A stretch of 64,000 nucleotides of DNA from Aldehydirespirator sp963662645 (GTDB lineage: Bacteria > Actinomycetota > Acidimicrobiia > Acidimicrobiales > Aldehydirespiratoraceae), in NCBI GenBank assembly GCA_963662645.2, contig OY759762.1, positions 124,001 to 188,000 of the forward strand, given 5' to 3'. Every line of letters begins with the position of its first letter. Positions within the stretch are counted from its first letter, which is position 1. The notes under the pieces are model-generated. The model searched no databases, was not told the DNA's origin, and saw only the letters and a list, made by a program, of their open reading frames with translations. A program made the position numbers and the translations under genes. Positions 16,436 to 24,989 of the stretch are shown in pieces.

Positions 16436-17346
16436 CGCCCACCGGTCAGCGGATGCGGCAGCTGCTGGGCTCGCTGCCCACATGGGTGGTTTGGCTGGTG
16501 GTGCTGCTGTGGACGGTGCCGACTTTCGGGCTGTTCGTGTCGTCGTTCCGCAAGGTGGTCGACATCAACGAGTCGGGCTGGTGGACGGCCTGGAACGACC
16601 TCGACAACCTCACCTTCCAGAACTATCGCGACATCTTCCGCGAGACCGCGGCGCAGCCCTCGATGTGGGAGTTCGCCCTCAACTCCGTCGCCATCGTGAT
16701 CCCGGCCACCATCATCCCCATCGCGGTGGCCGCCTTCGCGGCCTACGGGTTCGCGTGGATGGAGTTCCGGGGCCGCAACTGGCTGTTCATCGCACTGGTG
16801 TCGATGATCGCGCTGCCCAACCAGATGGCCTTCGTGCCGCTGCTGCAGCTGTTCAACAACGGCGCCCGGCTGACCATTCCCGGCCTGGACTGGACCTTCG
16901 TGCTCATCCCGGACCTGGGCATAGGCAACACCGCAGCCGCGGTGTGGCTGACCCACACCGCCTTCGGCCTGCCGCTGGCGGTGCTGCTGCTGCACAACTT
17001 CATCAGCCAGCTGCCGAGGTCGGTGTTCGAGGCGGCCCGGATCGACGGCGCCAGCCACTTCACCATCTTCTGGAGGCTGGTGTTGCCGCTGGCCCGCCCC
17101 GCACTGGCCGCCTTCGCGGTGTTCCAGTTCCTGTGGACCTGGAACGACTACCTGATCGCCGCGGTGCTGCTGACCGACAACGAGCCCATGACGGTCGCCC
17201 TGGTGAACCTGGTGGGGGAGCGGGGCTCCAACTTCCAGCTCCGGTTCGCGTCCGCGTTCGTGATCATGGTGATCCCGCTGATCGTGTTCTTCAGCCTCCA
17301 ACGACACTTCGTGCGGGGCCTGCTGGCCGGCTCCGTCAAGGGATGA
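16411..17346 (+). CDS. Sugar ABC transporter permease (MalG/AglG-like)
   Basis: A 311-residue permease with six predicted membrane helices and the ATPase-contact loop VFEAARIDGASHFTIFWRL (about residues 207-225). It ends in QRHFVRGLLAGSVKG, typical for MalG-type subunits. ATG 16411 is chosen because it gives the family N-terminus and sits at the second copy of the duplicated ATGA junction. The frame also contains GTG 16402. It pairs with the 540-residue permease; the ATPase is supplied from 23608-24792. Confidence 0.9.
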   Translation: MTAPATIPPPTGQRMRQLLGSLPTWVVWLVVLLWTVPTFGLFVSSFRKVVDINESGWWTAWNDLDNLTFQNYRDIFRETAAQPSMWEFALNSVAIVIPATIIPIAVAAFAAYGFAWMEFRGRNWLFIALVSMIALPNQMAFVPLLQLFNNGARLTIPGLDWTFVLIPDLGIGNTAAAVWLTHTAFGLPLAVLLLHNFISQLPRSVFEAARIDGASHFTIFWRLVLPLARPALAAFAVFQFLWTWNDYLIAAVLLTDNEPMTVALVNLVGERGSNFQLRFASAFVIMVIPLIVFFSLQRHFVRGLLAGSVKG

Positions 17347-17349
17347 GCC

Positions 17350-18435
17350 TCAGAGCACGTCGGTGAGGCGCACCGCGGATCCGGAGGCGATCGACCGGGT
17401 CGCTGCGACGCCCATGGCCACCGAGAGGAGGCCTGCTTGCAGGCTGGACTCGGAGGAAGCCCTCATTCCCTCCGCATCGAGGGAGTTGACCGCGTCGAGG
17501 AAGTGCTGATGCTCGACGTAGCTGGAGCCGTGATGGAGGCCCTCGTAGGCGGCCGCGGCGGGCACGTCCACGCGGCGCACATTGCCGATGCTGTGGGTGC
17601 CCCGAAGCCCGATCCGCACGACGCCGGAGGGAACGAGCGCCTCGATCTTGGCCGCGTCGCCCATCACCGCGAACTCCTGCTGGTCGTGGGTGGCGTCGGC
17701 GAACATGCAGAGGTCGAGCAGCGCCCGGGCGCCGTCGTCGTAGTCGACGATCACGTAGGCGCTGTCGATGATGTCGGGGATCCGGCCGCCATAGCTCTCG
17801 TCGAGGTGGTTCACCATCTGGCTGCCCGAGGCATAGACCTGCTCGGGGCGGCCGGGCATCACCTGGTTCATGAGATCGAAGAAGTGGCAGCACTTCTCCA
17901 CCAGGGTGCCGCCGGTGTTGGCCGCGAACCGGTTCCAGTCTCCGACCTTGTGCAGGAAGGGGAAGCGGTGCTCGCGCAGCGAGACCATGCGAACCCGGCC
18001 CGCCGTGCCGGCGCGCACCTCGTCGATGAGGCGAGCGAACGGCGCCATGTAGCGGTACTCGAGCCCCACCCAGACCAGTCCCTTGTGACCGGCGGCGGCT
18101 TCGAGGACTCTTCGGCAGTCGGCCACGTCGGTGCACAGGGGCTTCTCCACCAGCACGTGCAGACCGGTGCCGACCACGTCGTCGAGCACCGCCGCATGGG
18201 TCATGTTGGGTGTGGCGATCACCAGCGCGTCGCAGAGACCGGCGTCCAGGAGGTCGCCATAGCTGGTGAAGCACGCCGCGGCCGGCGCGAGGGCGGAGGC
18301 TGCGGCGAGCGAGGCCGGATGCGGGTCGGCCAGCGCCGTGACCCGGGACCCGGGCAGGTGCCCGAGGTTGGCAACGTGTTCGCGGCCCATCATCCCGGTG
18401 CCGATCACCCCGTAGCGCAGCTCAGCCACGGGCAT
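17350..18435 (-). CDS. Gfo/Idh/MocA-family oxidoreductase (inositol 2-dehydrogenase-like)
   Basis: A 361-residue NAD(P)-dependent dehydrogenase. It begins MPVAELRYGVIGTGMMGREH with the dinucleotide loop GTGMMG, and the EKP catalytic motif is intact (LVEKPLCTD, about residues 93-101). The helix EKCCHFFDL later in the protein matches the C-terminal substrate domain. An upstream start at 18477 is open but adds residues outside the family. It is convergent with the ABC permease operon (3 bp between stops) and divergent from the aldo/keto reductase. It probably oxidises a sugar or cyclitol handled by this locus. Confidence 0.87.
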   Translation of the reverse strand: MPVAELRYGVIGTGMMGREHVANLGHLPGSRVTALADPHPASLAAASALAPAAACFTSYGDLLDAGLCDALVIATPNMTHAAVLDDVVGTGLHVLVEKPLCTDVADCRRVLEAAAGHKGLVWVGLEYRYMAPFARLIDEVRAGTAGRVRMVSLREHRFPFLHKVGDWNRFAANTGGTLVEKCCHFFDLMNQVMPGRPEQVYASGSQMVNHLDESYGGRIPDIIDSAYVIVDYDDGARALLDLCMFADATHDQQEFAVMGDAAKIEALVPSGVVRIGLRGTHSIGNVRRVDVPAAAAYEGLHHGSSYVEHQHFLDAVNSLDAEGMRASSESSLQAGLLSVAMGVAATRSIASGSAVRLTDVL

Positions 18436-18520
18436 GCCGCCTGTCGGTCCCCGTTGCGGCGTACGGCCTCGCTGCACGTCGAACGGCTTCGTTCATCGAT
18501 TGCGGTCCGCCCGCTCGGCC

Positions 18521-18579
18521 TCTGGGGTCACGGCTCTCACTCTGGGTCACGACTCTCGCTCTGGGGTCTCGACTCTCAC
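18521..18579 (+). repeat. Three tandem 19-20-bp repeats upstream of the aldo/keto reductase
   Basis: Three diverged copies of TCTGGGGTCACGGCTCTCAC (20, 19 and 20 bp) lie in the divergent intergenic region and end 16 bp before the GTG start at 18595. They could be direct-repeat operator sites or slippage products. No other promoter feature stands out here. Confidence 0.7.
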
Positions 18580-18594
18580 AGGTAGCGTGACCCA

Positions 18595-19497
18595 GTGGCG
18601 GGACTCATAGACCCCAATCGTCGCCCGCTTGGTCGGGATTTCCAAGTGGGGCCGCTCGGTGTCGGCTGCTGGCGATTCGTGGCCCGGCCCGACGACGAGC
18701 TTCGGGCGGTTCTCAAGACCGGGCTAGACCTGGGCATGAACCTGATCGACACCGCCGACATCTACGGGCTCGGGTGGGGCGGCAAGGCGTTCGGCGAGGC
18801 CGAGGAGAACCTGGGCCGGATCCTGGCCGGTGCTCCCCATCTGCGGGACCGGATGGTGCTGGCCACCAAGGGAGGCATCGTTCCGGGCGTCCCCTACAAC
18901 TCGGGCCGCGAGGCGATCACCGCGGCGTGCGAGGCGTCGCTGCGCCGCCTGCGCACCGATGTCATCGACCTGTACCAGATCCACCGACCCGACATGCTCA
19001 CCCACCCGGCGGAGCTGGCCGAGGCCCTGAGCGGCCTTCGGGCTGCGGGCAAGATCCGCGAGGTCGGGGTCTCGAACTTCACCCTGATGCAGCACGAGGC
19101 TCTCGCCGCCCATCTGCCGTTCGCTCTGGCCAGCAGCCAGCCCGAGTACTCGGCCGTCCAGCTGGCGCCGCTGCGCGACGGCACCCTCGACCTGTGCATG
19201 CGCGACGGCGTGCTACCGCTGGCGTGGAGCCCGCTGGGCGGGGGCCGACTGGCCGAAGGGTCCGGCCTGCGCGACGAGCTGCCGGCCGTGCTAGACCGCC
19301 TCGCCGAGCGGGAGGGTGTGGACCGCGCCACGCTGGCGGTGGCGTTCGTGCTGGCCCATCCGGCGCATCCGGTCGCGCTGCTCGGAACCCAGCAGCCGGA
19401 GCGTCTGGCCCGGCTGACCGCCGCGGTGGCCGTGCACCTGGACCGCAGCGACGTCTACGACATCATCGAGGCTTCCGAGGGCCAACGTCTGCCGTGA
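18595..19497 (+). CDS. Aldo/keto reductase
   Basis: A 300-residue NADPH-dependent aldo/keto reductase. All four catalytic tetrad residues are present: D52 and Y57 in IDTADIYG, K92 in ATKGG, H130 in YQIHRPD. The pattern VGVSNF and the late GTQQPERLARL match the cofactor-binding end of the barrel. GTG 18595 is the start; the gene overlaps the next by GTGA at 19494. Many relatives reduce sugar aldehydes or ketones, which would fit the neighbouring sugar genes. Exact substrate unknown. Confidence 0.88.
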   Translation: MAGLIDPNRRPLGRDFQVGPLGVGCWRFVARPDDELRAVLKTGLDLGMNLIDTADIYGLGWGGKAFGEAEENLGRILAGAPHLRDRMVLATKGGIVPGVPYNSGREAITAACEASLRRLRTDVIDLYQIHRPDMLTHPAELAEALSGLRAAGKIREVGVSNFTLMQHEALAAHLPFALASSQPEYSAVQLAPLRDGTLDLCMRDGVLPLAWSPLGGGRLAEGSGLRDELPAVLDRLAEREGVDRATLAVAFVLAHPAHPVALLGTQQPERLARLTAAVAVHLDRSDVYDIIEASEGQRLP

Positions 19498-20591
19498 GCG
19501 GAGCACCGACGAGCGCGACCGGGATGGTCGAGGTCGCCTGGTTCGGCGCCCTGTGCGACGACGACTACCGGTACCTGGGCATGCCCGACCCGGACTTGGC
19601 CAGCAGCTGGGAACACTGCCGCGACATCACACTGGCGGCCGAGCGCAACGGCTTCGACAACATCCTGCTGCCCTCGGGATACACGCTCGGCATCGACGCC
19701 ACCGCCTTCGCGGCCGGGATCGCGCCGCTGACAGAGCGCATGCGGCTGCTGCTGGCCGTGCGGATGGGGGAGTTGTGGCTGCCTCAACTGGCTCGCCAGA
19801 TCGCCACCGTCGACCGGATGCTCGGCGGCCGGCTCACCGTGAACATCATCTCCAGCGACATGCCGGGCGAGTCGCTCGAGTCCGCTCCCCGCTACCGCCG
19901 CACCCTCGAGTGGATGCACGTGCTGCGCACCCTCCTCGACGGCCAGCCGGTGGACTTCCACGGCGAGTTCGTCGACCTGTCCCTCGACCCGCCCAGGGCC
20001 CGCACGGTGTCGGGCCGCTGCCCGATGTTCTATTTCGGCGGGTTCTCCGAGGCGGCCAAGGAGACCGCGGCCGAAGCCTGCGACGTGTTCCTGACCTGGC
20101 CCGACACGGTGGACGGCGTGGAGGACACGGTCGACGACATGCGGGCCAGGGCGGCCCGCCGCGGCCGGAGCCTGCGCTTCGGGCTGCGCAGCCATGTGAT
20201 CGTGCGGGAGACGTCGGAGGCCGCCCGAGCCGCGGCCGCGGAGCTCGTCAGCCGCCTCGACGACACCGTCGGGGCGGCCATCAGGGGACGGTCCCTCGAC
20301 GCGGCCTCGGTCGGGGTGCGCCGCCAGGCCGAGCTGCGGGAGCTGAGCGACGGCGACGGCTTCGTAGAGGCCAATCTGTGGACGGGCGTCGGCCGGGCCC
20401 GCTCCGGCGCGGGCGCGGCCATCGTCGGCGACCCTGACGAGGTGGTGGCCAAGCTCCAGCATTACCGCCGCGTGGGGATCGAGGCGTTCATCCTGTCGGG
20501 GTACCCGCATCTCGACGAGTGCGGCCGCGTCGGCCGCTACGTCCTGCCCCGCCTCCACCACGGCCACCTCCCCCCGGAACAGCGAACCTGA
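19494..20591 (+). CDS. LLM-class flavin monooxygenase (alkanesulfonate monooxygenase SsuD-like)
   Basis: A 365-residue luciferase-like protein. Segments GMPDPDLASSWEHCRDITLAA, ATVDRMLGGRLTVNI and PRYRRTLEWM are characteristic of the SsuD branch, which cleaves alkanesulfonates using reduced FMN. The gene starts at GTG 19494, overlapping the aldo/keto reductase stop; ATG 19524 is a shorter alternative. No sulfonate transporter or NAD(P)H:FMN reductase is next to it, so a role in sulfur supply is doubtful. Coupling with the aldo/keto reductase suggests a shared, unidentified pathway. Confidence 0.82.
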   Translation: MSGAPTSATGMVEVAWFGALCDDDYRYLGMPDPDLASSWEHCRDITLAAERNGFDNILLPSGYTLGIDATAFAAGIAPLTERMRLLLAVRMGELWLPQLARQIATVDRMLGGRLTVNIISSDMPGESLESAPRYRRTLEWMHVLRTLLDGQPVDFHGEFVDLSLDPPRARTVSGRCPMFYFGGFSEAAKETAAEACDVFLTWPDTVDGVEDTVDDMRARAARRGRSLRFGLRSHVIVRETSEAARAAAAELVSRLDDTVGAAIRGRSLDAASVGVRRQAELRELSDGDGFVEANLWTGVGRARSGAGAAIVGDPDEVVAKLQHYRRVGIEAFILSGYPHLDECGRVGRYVLPRLHHGHLPPEQRT

Positions 20592-20592
20592 G

Positions 20593-20652
20593 GCCGAGCA
20601 ACTAGGCGAGCGAATCCGGCCCATACGGGCGAGGCCGTGGCCCGAGCGGCCC
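20593..20652 (+). repeat. Dispersed intergenic element, copy 1
   Basis: The stretch starting GCCGAGCAACTAGGCGAGCG and ending CCCGAGCGGCCC is repeated, diverged and about 10 bp shorter, at 41637-41685 on the same strand. The first 27 bases agree at 24 positions. It lies between the LLM gene and the glucosidase promoter. Nothing else is seen in this gap except the promoter and operator further on. Confidence 0.55.
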
Positions 20653-20734
20653 TCAGGTCGCAGCTCACAAGAGCGGGAGACACACCACTGCAGCGTGACG
20701 GGCTTGTACCTACTCGCGCACGTTCTAGGACAAC

Positions 20735-20787
20735 TTGACGCGCCTAGGGTGGGACTCGATAAAGTGCCTCGTCTGTAAACGTTTGCG
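20735..20787 (+). promoter_or_regulatory. Promoter plus LacI-type operator 2 for the alpha-glucosidase
   Basis: TTGACG (20735-20740) and GATAAA (20758-20763) are 17 bp apart. TGTAAACGTTTGCG (20774-20787) follows 10 bp after the -10 box, as at 13144. The ribosome site GGAGGG (20787-20792) overlaps the operator edge and fixes GTG 20800 as start. The shared operator links this gene to the ABC importer and the LacI regulator. Confidence 0.75.
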
Positions 20788-20799
20788 GAGGGATTGCGG

Positions 20800-22440
20800 G
20801 TGACGGACAGCGCGCTGGAACGGGCCACCGTTGGACACGACACGGCCGAGCCCTGGTGGCACGGGGCGGTCGGCTACGAGCTCTATGTGCGCTCCTTCGC
20901 GGACTCGAACGGCGACGGCGTGGGCGACCTGGCCGGGATCACCAGCCGGCTCGACTATCTGAGCTGGCTGGGGGTCGACGCCCTGTGGCTCACCCCCTTC
21001 TACCCGTCGCCCGGCCACGACCACGGCTACGACGTCAGCGACTACTGCGCGGTGTCGCCCCGGCACGGAACGCTGGAGGACTTCGACACCCTCGTCAGCG
21101 AGGCTCACCGCCGGGGTCTGCGGGTAATGGTCGACATCGTGCCCAACCACACCTCGATCGAGCACGAGTGGTTCGCCCGCGCCCGGCGCCACCCGGACGG
21201 ACCCGACCGGGACCGCTACCTCTGGGCCCTCCCGGCATCCGGCGGCGGTCCCCCCAACAACTGGCGCAGCCACTTCGGGGGGCCGGCCTGGACCCTCGAC
21301 GAGGCGTCCGGCCAGTACTGGTGCCATCTGTTCCTTCCCGAGCAGCCCGACCTCAACTGGCGCAACCCCTCCGTACGGGACGACTTCGACTCGATCCTGG
21401 AGTGGTGGATGGACCGCGGCGTGGACGGCTTCCGCGTGGATGTGGCCCACGGCCTCGTCAAGGACGCCCGGTTCCGCGACAACCCCCAGATCGCGCCGGT
21501 GACCGACGGCATGGACCCCTTCGACGCCTTCTACGCCTTCGAGCACCGCTACGACATGGACCAGCCCGAGAACGTCGAGATCTTCCGCCGCTGGAACCGC
21601 GTCTGCGCGCCGCGGCAGGCGATACTCCTCGGTGAGGTCAACGCCCCGTGGCCGGACCGCATGTCCCGCTACGTCGAGCCGGGCGCCCTCGATCAGGTCT
21701 TCTTCCTGCGGGCCGCGTTCCTCGGCTGGGCACCGGAGACCCTGCTGACGATGGTGTGTGCCATGCACGACGCCGCGCCGCAGGGGATCTCCTGGGTGCT
21801 GAGCAACCACGACCAGTCCCGGCCCGTCAGCCGCTTCGGCGGCGGCGAGGCCGGCGTCCGGCGCTCGCTGGCCGTCTCGACTCTGTTCATGGCGCTCGGG
21901 GGCACCCCCTTCCTGTTCCAGGGCGAGGAGTTGGCCCTGCCGGACGGAGTGCTGCGGGCCGGCTTCCACGATCCGGTGTCAGTCAGGAACGAGGGCGCGA
22001 CCAGCGGCCGCGACGGGTGCCGGACCCCGATGCCGTGGGACAGCAGCGCCCACAACGGCTTCTCCACTGGCGACCCGTGGATCGATTCCCAGCCCCGCGG
22101 GCGGGAGCACACCGTCGAAGGACAGCGCGCCGACCCGCACGCGCCTGTTCATCGCTACCGCCACCTGCTGGCCGTCCGCCGCCAGCATCCCGACCTGTGG
22201 AGAGCGCCGCTGGAATGGATCGAGACGCCGGATCCGAGCGTTGCCGCGCTGCGGCGAGGCTCGATCACGGTGGTCGCCAACCTGTCCGCCCACCCGACCA
22301 GGGTCAACCTGGGCTCCCCCGGATGGGAGCCTGTCTTCGCCAGTCAGGAAGGCAGCCGTCTGGACCGCCCGGCCCATGATGCCGTTTCCGTGCCTGCCGA
22401 GTCAACCGTCATGCTGGCGCAGAATCACCCCCAGTCGTAG
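20800..22440 (+). CDS. Glycoside hydrolase family 13, alpha-glucosidase/oligo-1,6-glucosidase type
   Basis: A 546-residue (beta/alpha)8 GH13 enzyme of the AglA/MalL type, cytoplasmic (no signal peptide). The catalytic triad is visible: nucleophile D214 in GFRVDVAH, acid/base E279 in LLGEVNA and D338 in SNHDQSR. The calcium/asparagine region VDIVPNHTS is also present. It should hydrolyse imported alpha-glucosides to glucose. The start is GTG 20800 (seven bases after GGAGGG); TTG 20794 is less likely. Control by LacI-type operator 2 is predicted. Bond specificity cannot be told from motifs alone. Confidence 0.9.
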   Translation: MTDSALERATVGHDTAEPWWHGAVGYELYVRSFADSNGDGVGDLAGITSRLDYLSWLGVDALWLTPFYPSPGHDHGYDVSDYCAVSPRHGTLEDFDTLVSEAHRRGLRVMVDIVPNHTSIEHEWFARARRHPDGPDRDRYLWALPASGGGPPNNWRSHFGGPAWTLDEASGQYWCHLFLPEQPDLNWRNPSVRDDFDSILEWWMDRGVDGFRVDVAHGLVKDARFRDNPQIAPVTDGMDPFDAFYAFEHRYDMDQPENVEIFRRWNRVCAPRQAILLGEVNAPWPDRMSRYVEPGALDQVFFLRAAFLGWAPETLLTMVCAMHDAAPQGISWVLSNHDQSRPVSRFGGGEAGVRRSLAVSTLFMALGGTPFLFQGEELALPDGVLRAGFHDPVSVRNEGATSGRDGCRTPMPWDSSAHNGFSTGDPWIDSQPRGREHTVEGQRADPHAPVHRYRHLLAVRRQHPDLWRAPLEWIETPDPSVAALRRGSITVVANLSAHPTRVNLGSPGWEPVFASQEGSRLDRPAHDAVSVPAESTVMLAQNHPQS

Positions 22441-22469
22441 GATCAATCGGCCTTGGCCGAGAGACGGCC

Positions 22470-23537
22470 CTAGGAGAGGAACTCGTCGGCGCCGATGTCG
22501 ATGCAGTGCTGCAGGTGGCGGCGGATCATGGTTCCGAACATCTCGTCACTGCGGGGATCTGGGCTGGTGAAAGTGGCGCCGAGCAGCGTGATGGCTATCC
22601 CGTGCGTAGCGGCGCGGCGGTAGAGGTCCCAGCATTCGGCCTCACCCAACTCGATGCCTTCGTCGCCGAATTGCCGGCGGCAAGCCGACACGAGGTCGCG
22701 TTCCCAGCTTCGACGGTCATCGACGCCCACGCTGCCTCCGAGGAAGTAGGCGATGTCCGTCAGCGGACTGTCCTCTCTCGCCGTCTGCCAGTCCACGGTG
22801 GTGGCCGTGTCACCGCGGAACAGGATGTTCTCGCTGCGAAAGTCTCCGTGCACGATCGTGTTCGCCCCCTCGTAACCAGTGATCACCAGCGCATGATTGG
22901 CCACGTAGCGCTCACCGAAGGCCACCGAGTCGGCGGTCAGCCGGTGGCCGAACCGATCGAGGAAGCCGGGCCAAGCGTCGGCGAGCAGCAGCTGCACGAA
23001 CTCTGCCCGGTCGGGCCGAGTGACACTCCTCACGTAGTCGAGGTCTGAGATGCTGCCGTCTCCATAGAAGGAGGCGGCCAGCTTCACCGCCTCTCGCAGC
23101 GCGGCGGCTGCGTGCGCCCTGGTCTCGCCCACCATCTGGATGCCCGCTTCGGCTGGGCTCAGGTCCTCCAGCAGCAGCATGAACGACTCGCGGTCGGCGC
23201 TGATCTCGCTGCCGTAGACGACCGGCGTGCGGATCGACGTCCTAGGGGCAAGCTCCCGGTAGAACATCACCTCGTTGTAGTAGGCGCTGGTCGCGCCGAG
23301 CAGCGTCCTGGCCCGATCGTCGGCGGCCGGGAACTTTGCTACCAGCGTCGCCGGCGCCCCTCTCCCGGCGCGGTCATAGGAAAGGAAGTAGCGAGCGTTG
23401 TCGCCGATCTTCCCGGTGCCGATCAACTCGAAGCGGACGCCGGTAACTCGAACATCAGCCAACACGCCCGCGGCCCGCAGGTAGCGGGTCAACTCCTCGG
23501 GTCCCAGCGCCTCTGGCTTGGTCGGAAAGTCGGTCAC
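22470..23537 (-). CDS. Phosphotransferase of the aminoglycoside/choline kinase-like fold
   Basis: A 355-residue kinase-like protein. The catalytic loop HGDFRSENILF and the metal-binding VDWQ (in place of DFG) are in order after an N-lobe with LVAKFP. It resembles the ecdysteroid-kinase/APH group often found in actinobacteria. GTG is the start codon. It is convergent with the glucosidase gene and lies downstream of the ATPase gene on the same strand, but with a 70-bp gap. Substrate unknown; sugar or lipid phosphorylation is possible, and drug resistance should not be assumed. Confidence 0.8.
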   Translation of the reverse strand: MTDFPTKPEALGPEELTRYLRAAGVLADVRVTGVRFELIGTGKIGDNARYFLSYDRAGRGAPATLVAKFPAADDRARTLLGATSAYYNEVMFYRELAPRTSIRTPVVYGSEISADRESFMLLLEDLSPAEAGIQMVGETRAHAAAALREAVKLAASFYGDGSISDLDYVRSVTRPDRAEFVQLLLADAWPGFLDRFGHRLTADSVAFGERYVANHALVITGYEGANTIVHGDFRSENILFRGDTATTVDWQTAREDSPLTDIAYFLGGSVGVDDRRSWERDLVSACRRQFGDEGIELGEAECWDLYRRAATHGIAITLLGATFTSPDPRSDEMFGTMIRRHLQHCIDIGADEFLS

Positions 23538-23607
23538 GGGGTGGGTGCGCTGGAGAGGATCATGGACCGGTCCCGAACGCCATGCTCGGGTTGGCGGACC
23601 GGGTCGC

Positions 23608-24792
23608 TCAGGTGCGGATGGCCAGGCCTGAGTCCAGGTCGAAGAAGTGGGCGTTCTCCACGGTCACGGCCACGTCGATGGTGTCGCCGGCGCGCACTGT
23701 GGTGGTGGGGTTGAAGCGGGCGTGCACCCTGGTCGAAGAGGTCTCGGCCGCGCTGACCTCCTCGTCGCTCAGCTCGAGGGCCTCCTTGGAGATGACCGGC
23801 TTGGCGTCCACGTCGAAATAGGCGATGATCTCGAAGCCGAGGGCCTCGGTGTGCAGCACGGACGCCCGGATCCGCTGGTCGGCCGGATGGTCGGAGGCGA
23901 TCGAGGCGTCCTCGAGGTCCTTGGGCCGGAGCCCCACGGCCACCCTTCGGCCGAGAAGGCCCTCCAGAGCCGGCCGGCGCTGCAGGATCTCTTCGGGCAC
24001 GGCCAGGGACTGGCTGCCGAGCGCCAGCCTCAGACCCTGGCCGTTGCGGGTCAGCTCGCCCTCCATGAGGTTCATGGAGGGAGACCCGATGAAGGCGGCC
24101 ACGAAGATGTTGTCGGGCTCGTTGAACAGGGTCATCGGGGTGTCTACCTGCTGTAGCACTCCCTGGCTGATGACGGCCACCCGGTCGGCCATGGTCATGG
24201 CCTCCACCTGGTCGTGGGTCACGTAGAAGGTGGTGATGCCCACCTCTCGCTGGAGGGCGGTGATCTCGGCCCGCATCTGCACCCGCAGCTTGGCGTCGAG
24301 ATTGGACAGCGGCTCGTCGAGCAGGAAGACCCGGGGCCGGCGCACGATGGCGCGTCCCATGGCGACCCGCTGGCGCTGGCCGCCGGAGAGCTGGGCGGGA
24401 CGCTTGCTGAGCTGGCTCTCCAACTCGAGGATGCGGGCCACCTCGGCGACCCTCTCCTTGATCTCGGTGCGCGGGCGGCGGGCCAGCTTGAGCGAGAAGG
24501 CGATGTTGTCGAACACGCTCATGTGCGGGTACAGGGCGTAGTTCTGGAAGACCATGGCGATGTCGCGGTCCTTGGGCGGCAGCTCGTTGACCACGCGGTC
24601 GCCGATCTTCAGGGTGCCCGAGGAGATGTCCTCGAGCCCGGCGATCATCCGCAGCGTGGTGGACTTGCCGCACCCCGACGGGCCCACCATCACCAGGAAC
24701 TCAGCCTCGTTGATCTCGAGGTTCAGGTCCGTCACCGCCTGAAACCCGTTGTCGTACTCCTTGTTCACGTCTTCCAAGACGACATCGGCCAC
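23608..24792 (-). CDS. Carbohydrate ABC transporter ATPase (MsmK/UgpC/MalK type)
   Basis: A 394-residue ATPase. Walker A GPSGCGKST (37-45), signature LSGGQ (135-139) and Walker B FLLDEP (156-161) are followed by the C-terminal OB-type regulatory domain of the MalK group. GTG 24792 has GGGGAG upstream. Both permease operons in this window lack an ATPase gene, and ATPases of this class are known to serve several sugar importers, so shared use is inferred. Its start region carries LacI-type operator 3, so supply of the ATPase is co-regulated with the alpha-glucoside system. Confidence 0.93.
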   Translation of the reverse strand: MADVVLEDVNKEYDNGFQAVTDLNLEINEAEFLVMVGPSGCGKSTTLRMIAGLEDISSGTLKIGDRVVNELPPKDRDIAMVFQNYALYPHMSVFDNIAFSLKLARRPRTEIKERVAEVARILELESQLSKRPAQLSGGQRQRVAMGRAIVRRPRVFLLDEPLSNLDAKLRVQMRAEITALQREVGITTFYVTHDQVEAMTMADRVAVISQGVLQQVDTPMTLFNEPDNIFVAAFIGSPSMNLMEGELTRNGQGLRLALGSQSLAVPEEILQRRPALEGLLGRRVAVGLRPKDLEDASIASDHPADQRIRASVLHTEALGFEIIAYFDVDAKPVISKEALELSDEEVSAAETSSTRVHARFNPTTTVRAGDTIDVAVTVENAHFFDLDSGLAIRT

Positions 24793-24812
24793 CGGACACT
24801 CCCCAGAACGGT

Positions 24813-24826
24813 CGTAAACGCTTGCA
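24813..24826 (-). promoter_or_regulatory. LacI-type operator 3, upstream of the ATPase gene
   Basis: CGTAAACGCTTGCA on the plus strand matches operators 1 and 2 at 12 of 14 and 11 of 14 positions and keeps the palindrome centre. It lies 21 bp upstream of the GTG start of the minus-strand ATPase gene, where a repressor would block transcription. Confidence 0.72.
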
Positions 24827-24848
24827 ACGGCACGATAACACCAAGAGC

Positions 24849-24958
24849 GGGCGCGAGGACGCGGAAGCCCTTCGCGCCGACCGGGCGCGAGGACGCGGAA
24901 GCCCGTCGCGCCGACCGGGCGCGAGGACGCGGAAGCCCGTCGCGCCGACCGGTCGCGA
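24849..24958 (+). repeat. Three tandem 34-bp repeats between ATPase gene and gcvH
   Basis: Units beginning GGGCGCGAGGACGCGGAAGC start near 24849, 24883 and 24917, followed by a partial fourth (GGTCGCGAG). Copies 2 and 3 are identical; copy 1 differs by one base (CTTCG for CGTCG). They fill most of the divergent intergenic region between the minus-strand ATPase gene and gcvH and end about 30 bp before the gcvH start. There are no unique spacers, so this is not a CRISPR array. Confidence 0.9.
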
Positions 24959-24989
24959 GTTCGTCGCCGGCATGGGGTAGCTTCGAGGC

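Noticed and set aside
22470..23537. Antibiotic-resistance aminoglycoside phosphotransferase
   Set aside because: Only the general kinase fold is supported (HGDFRSEN, VDWQ). The sequence is closer to the ecdysteroid-kinase/APH-like group, so resistance is not supported.
24960..24989. Glycine riboswitch before gcvH
   Set aside because: No tandem glycine-aptamer motif is visible in the gap, which is filled by 34-bp repeats; none was seen before gcvT or gcvP either.
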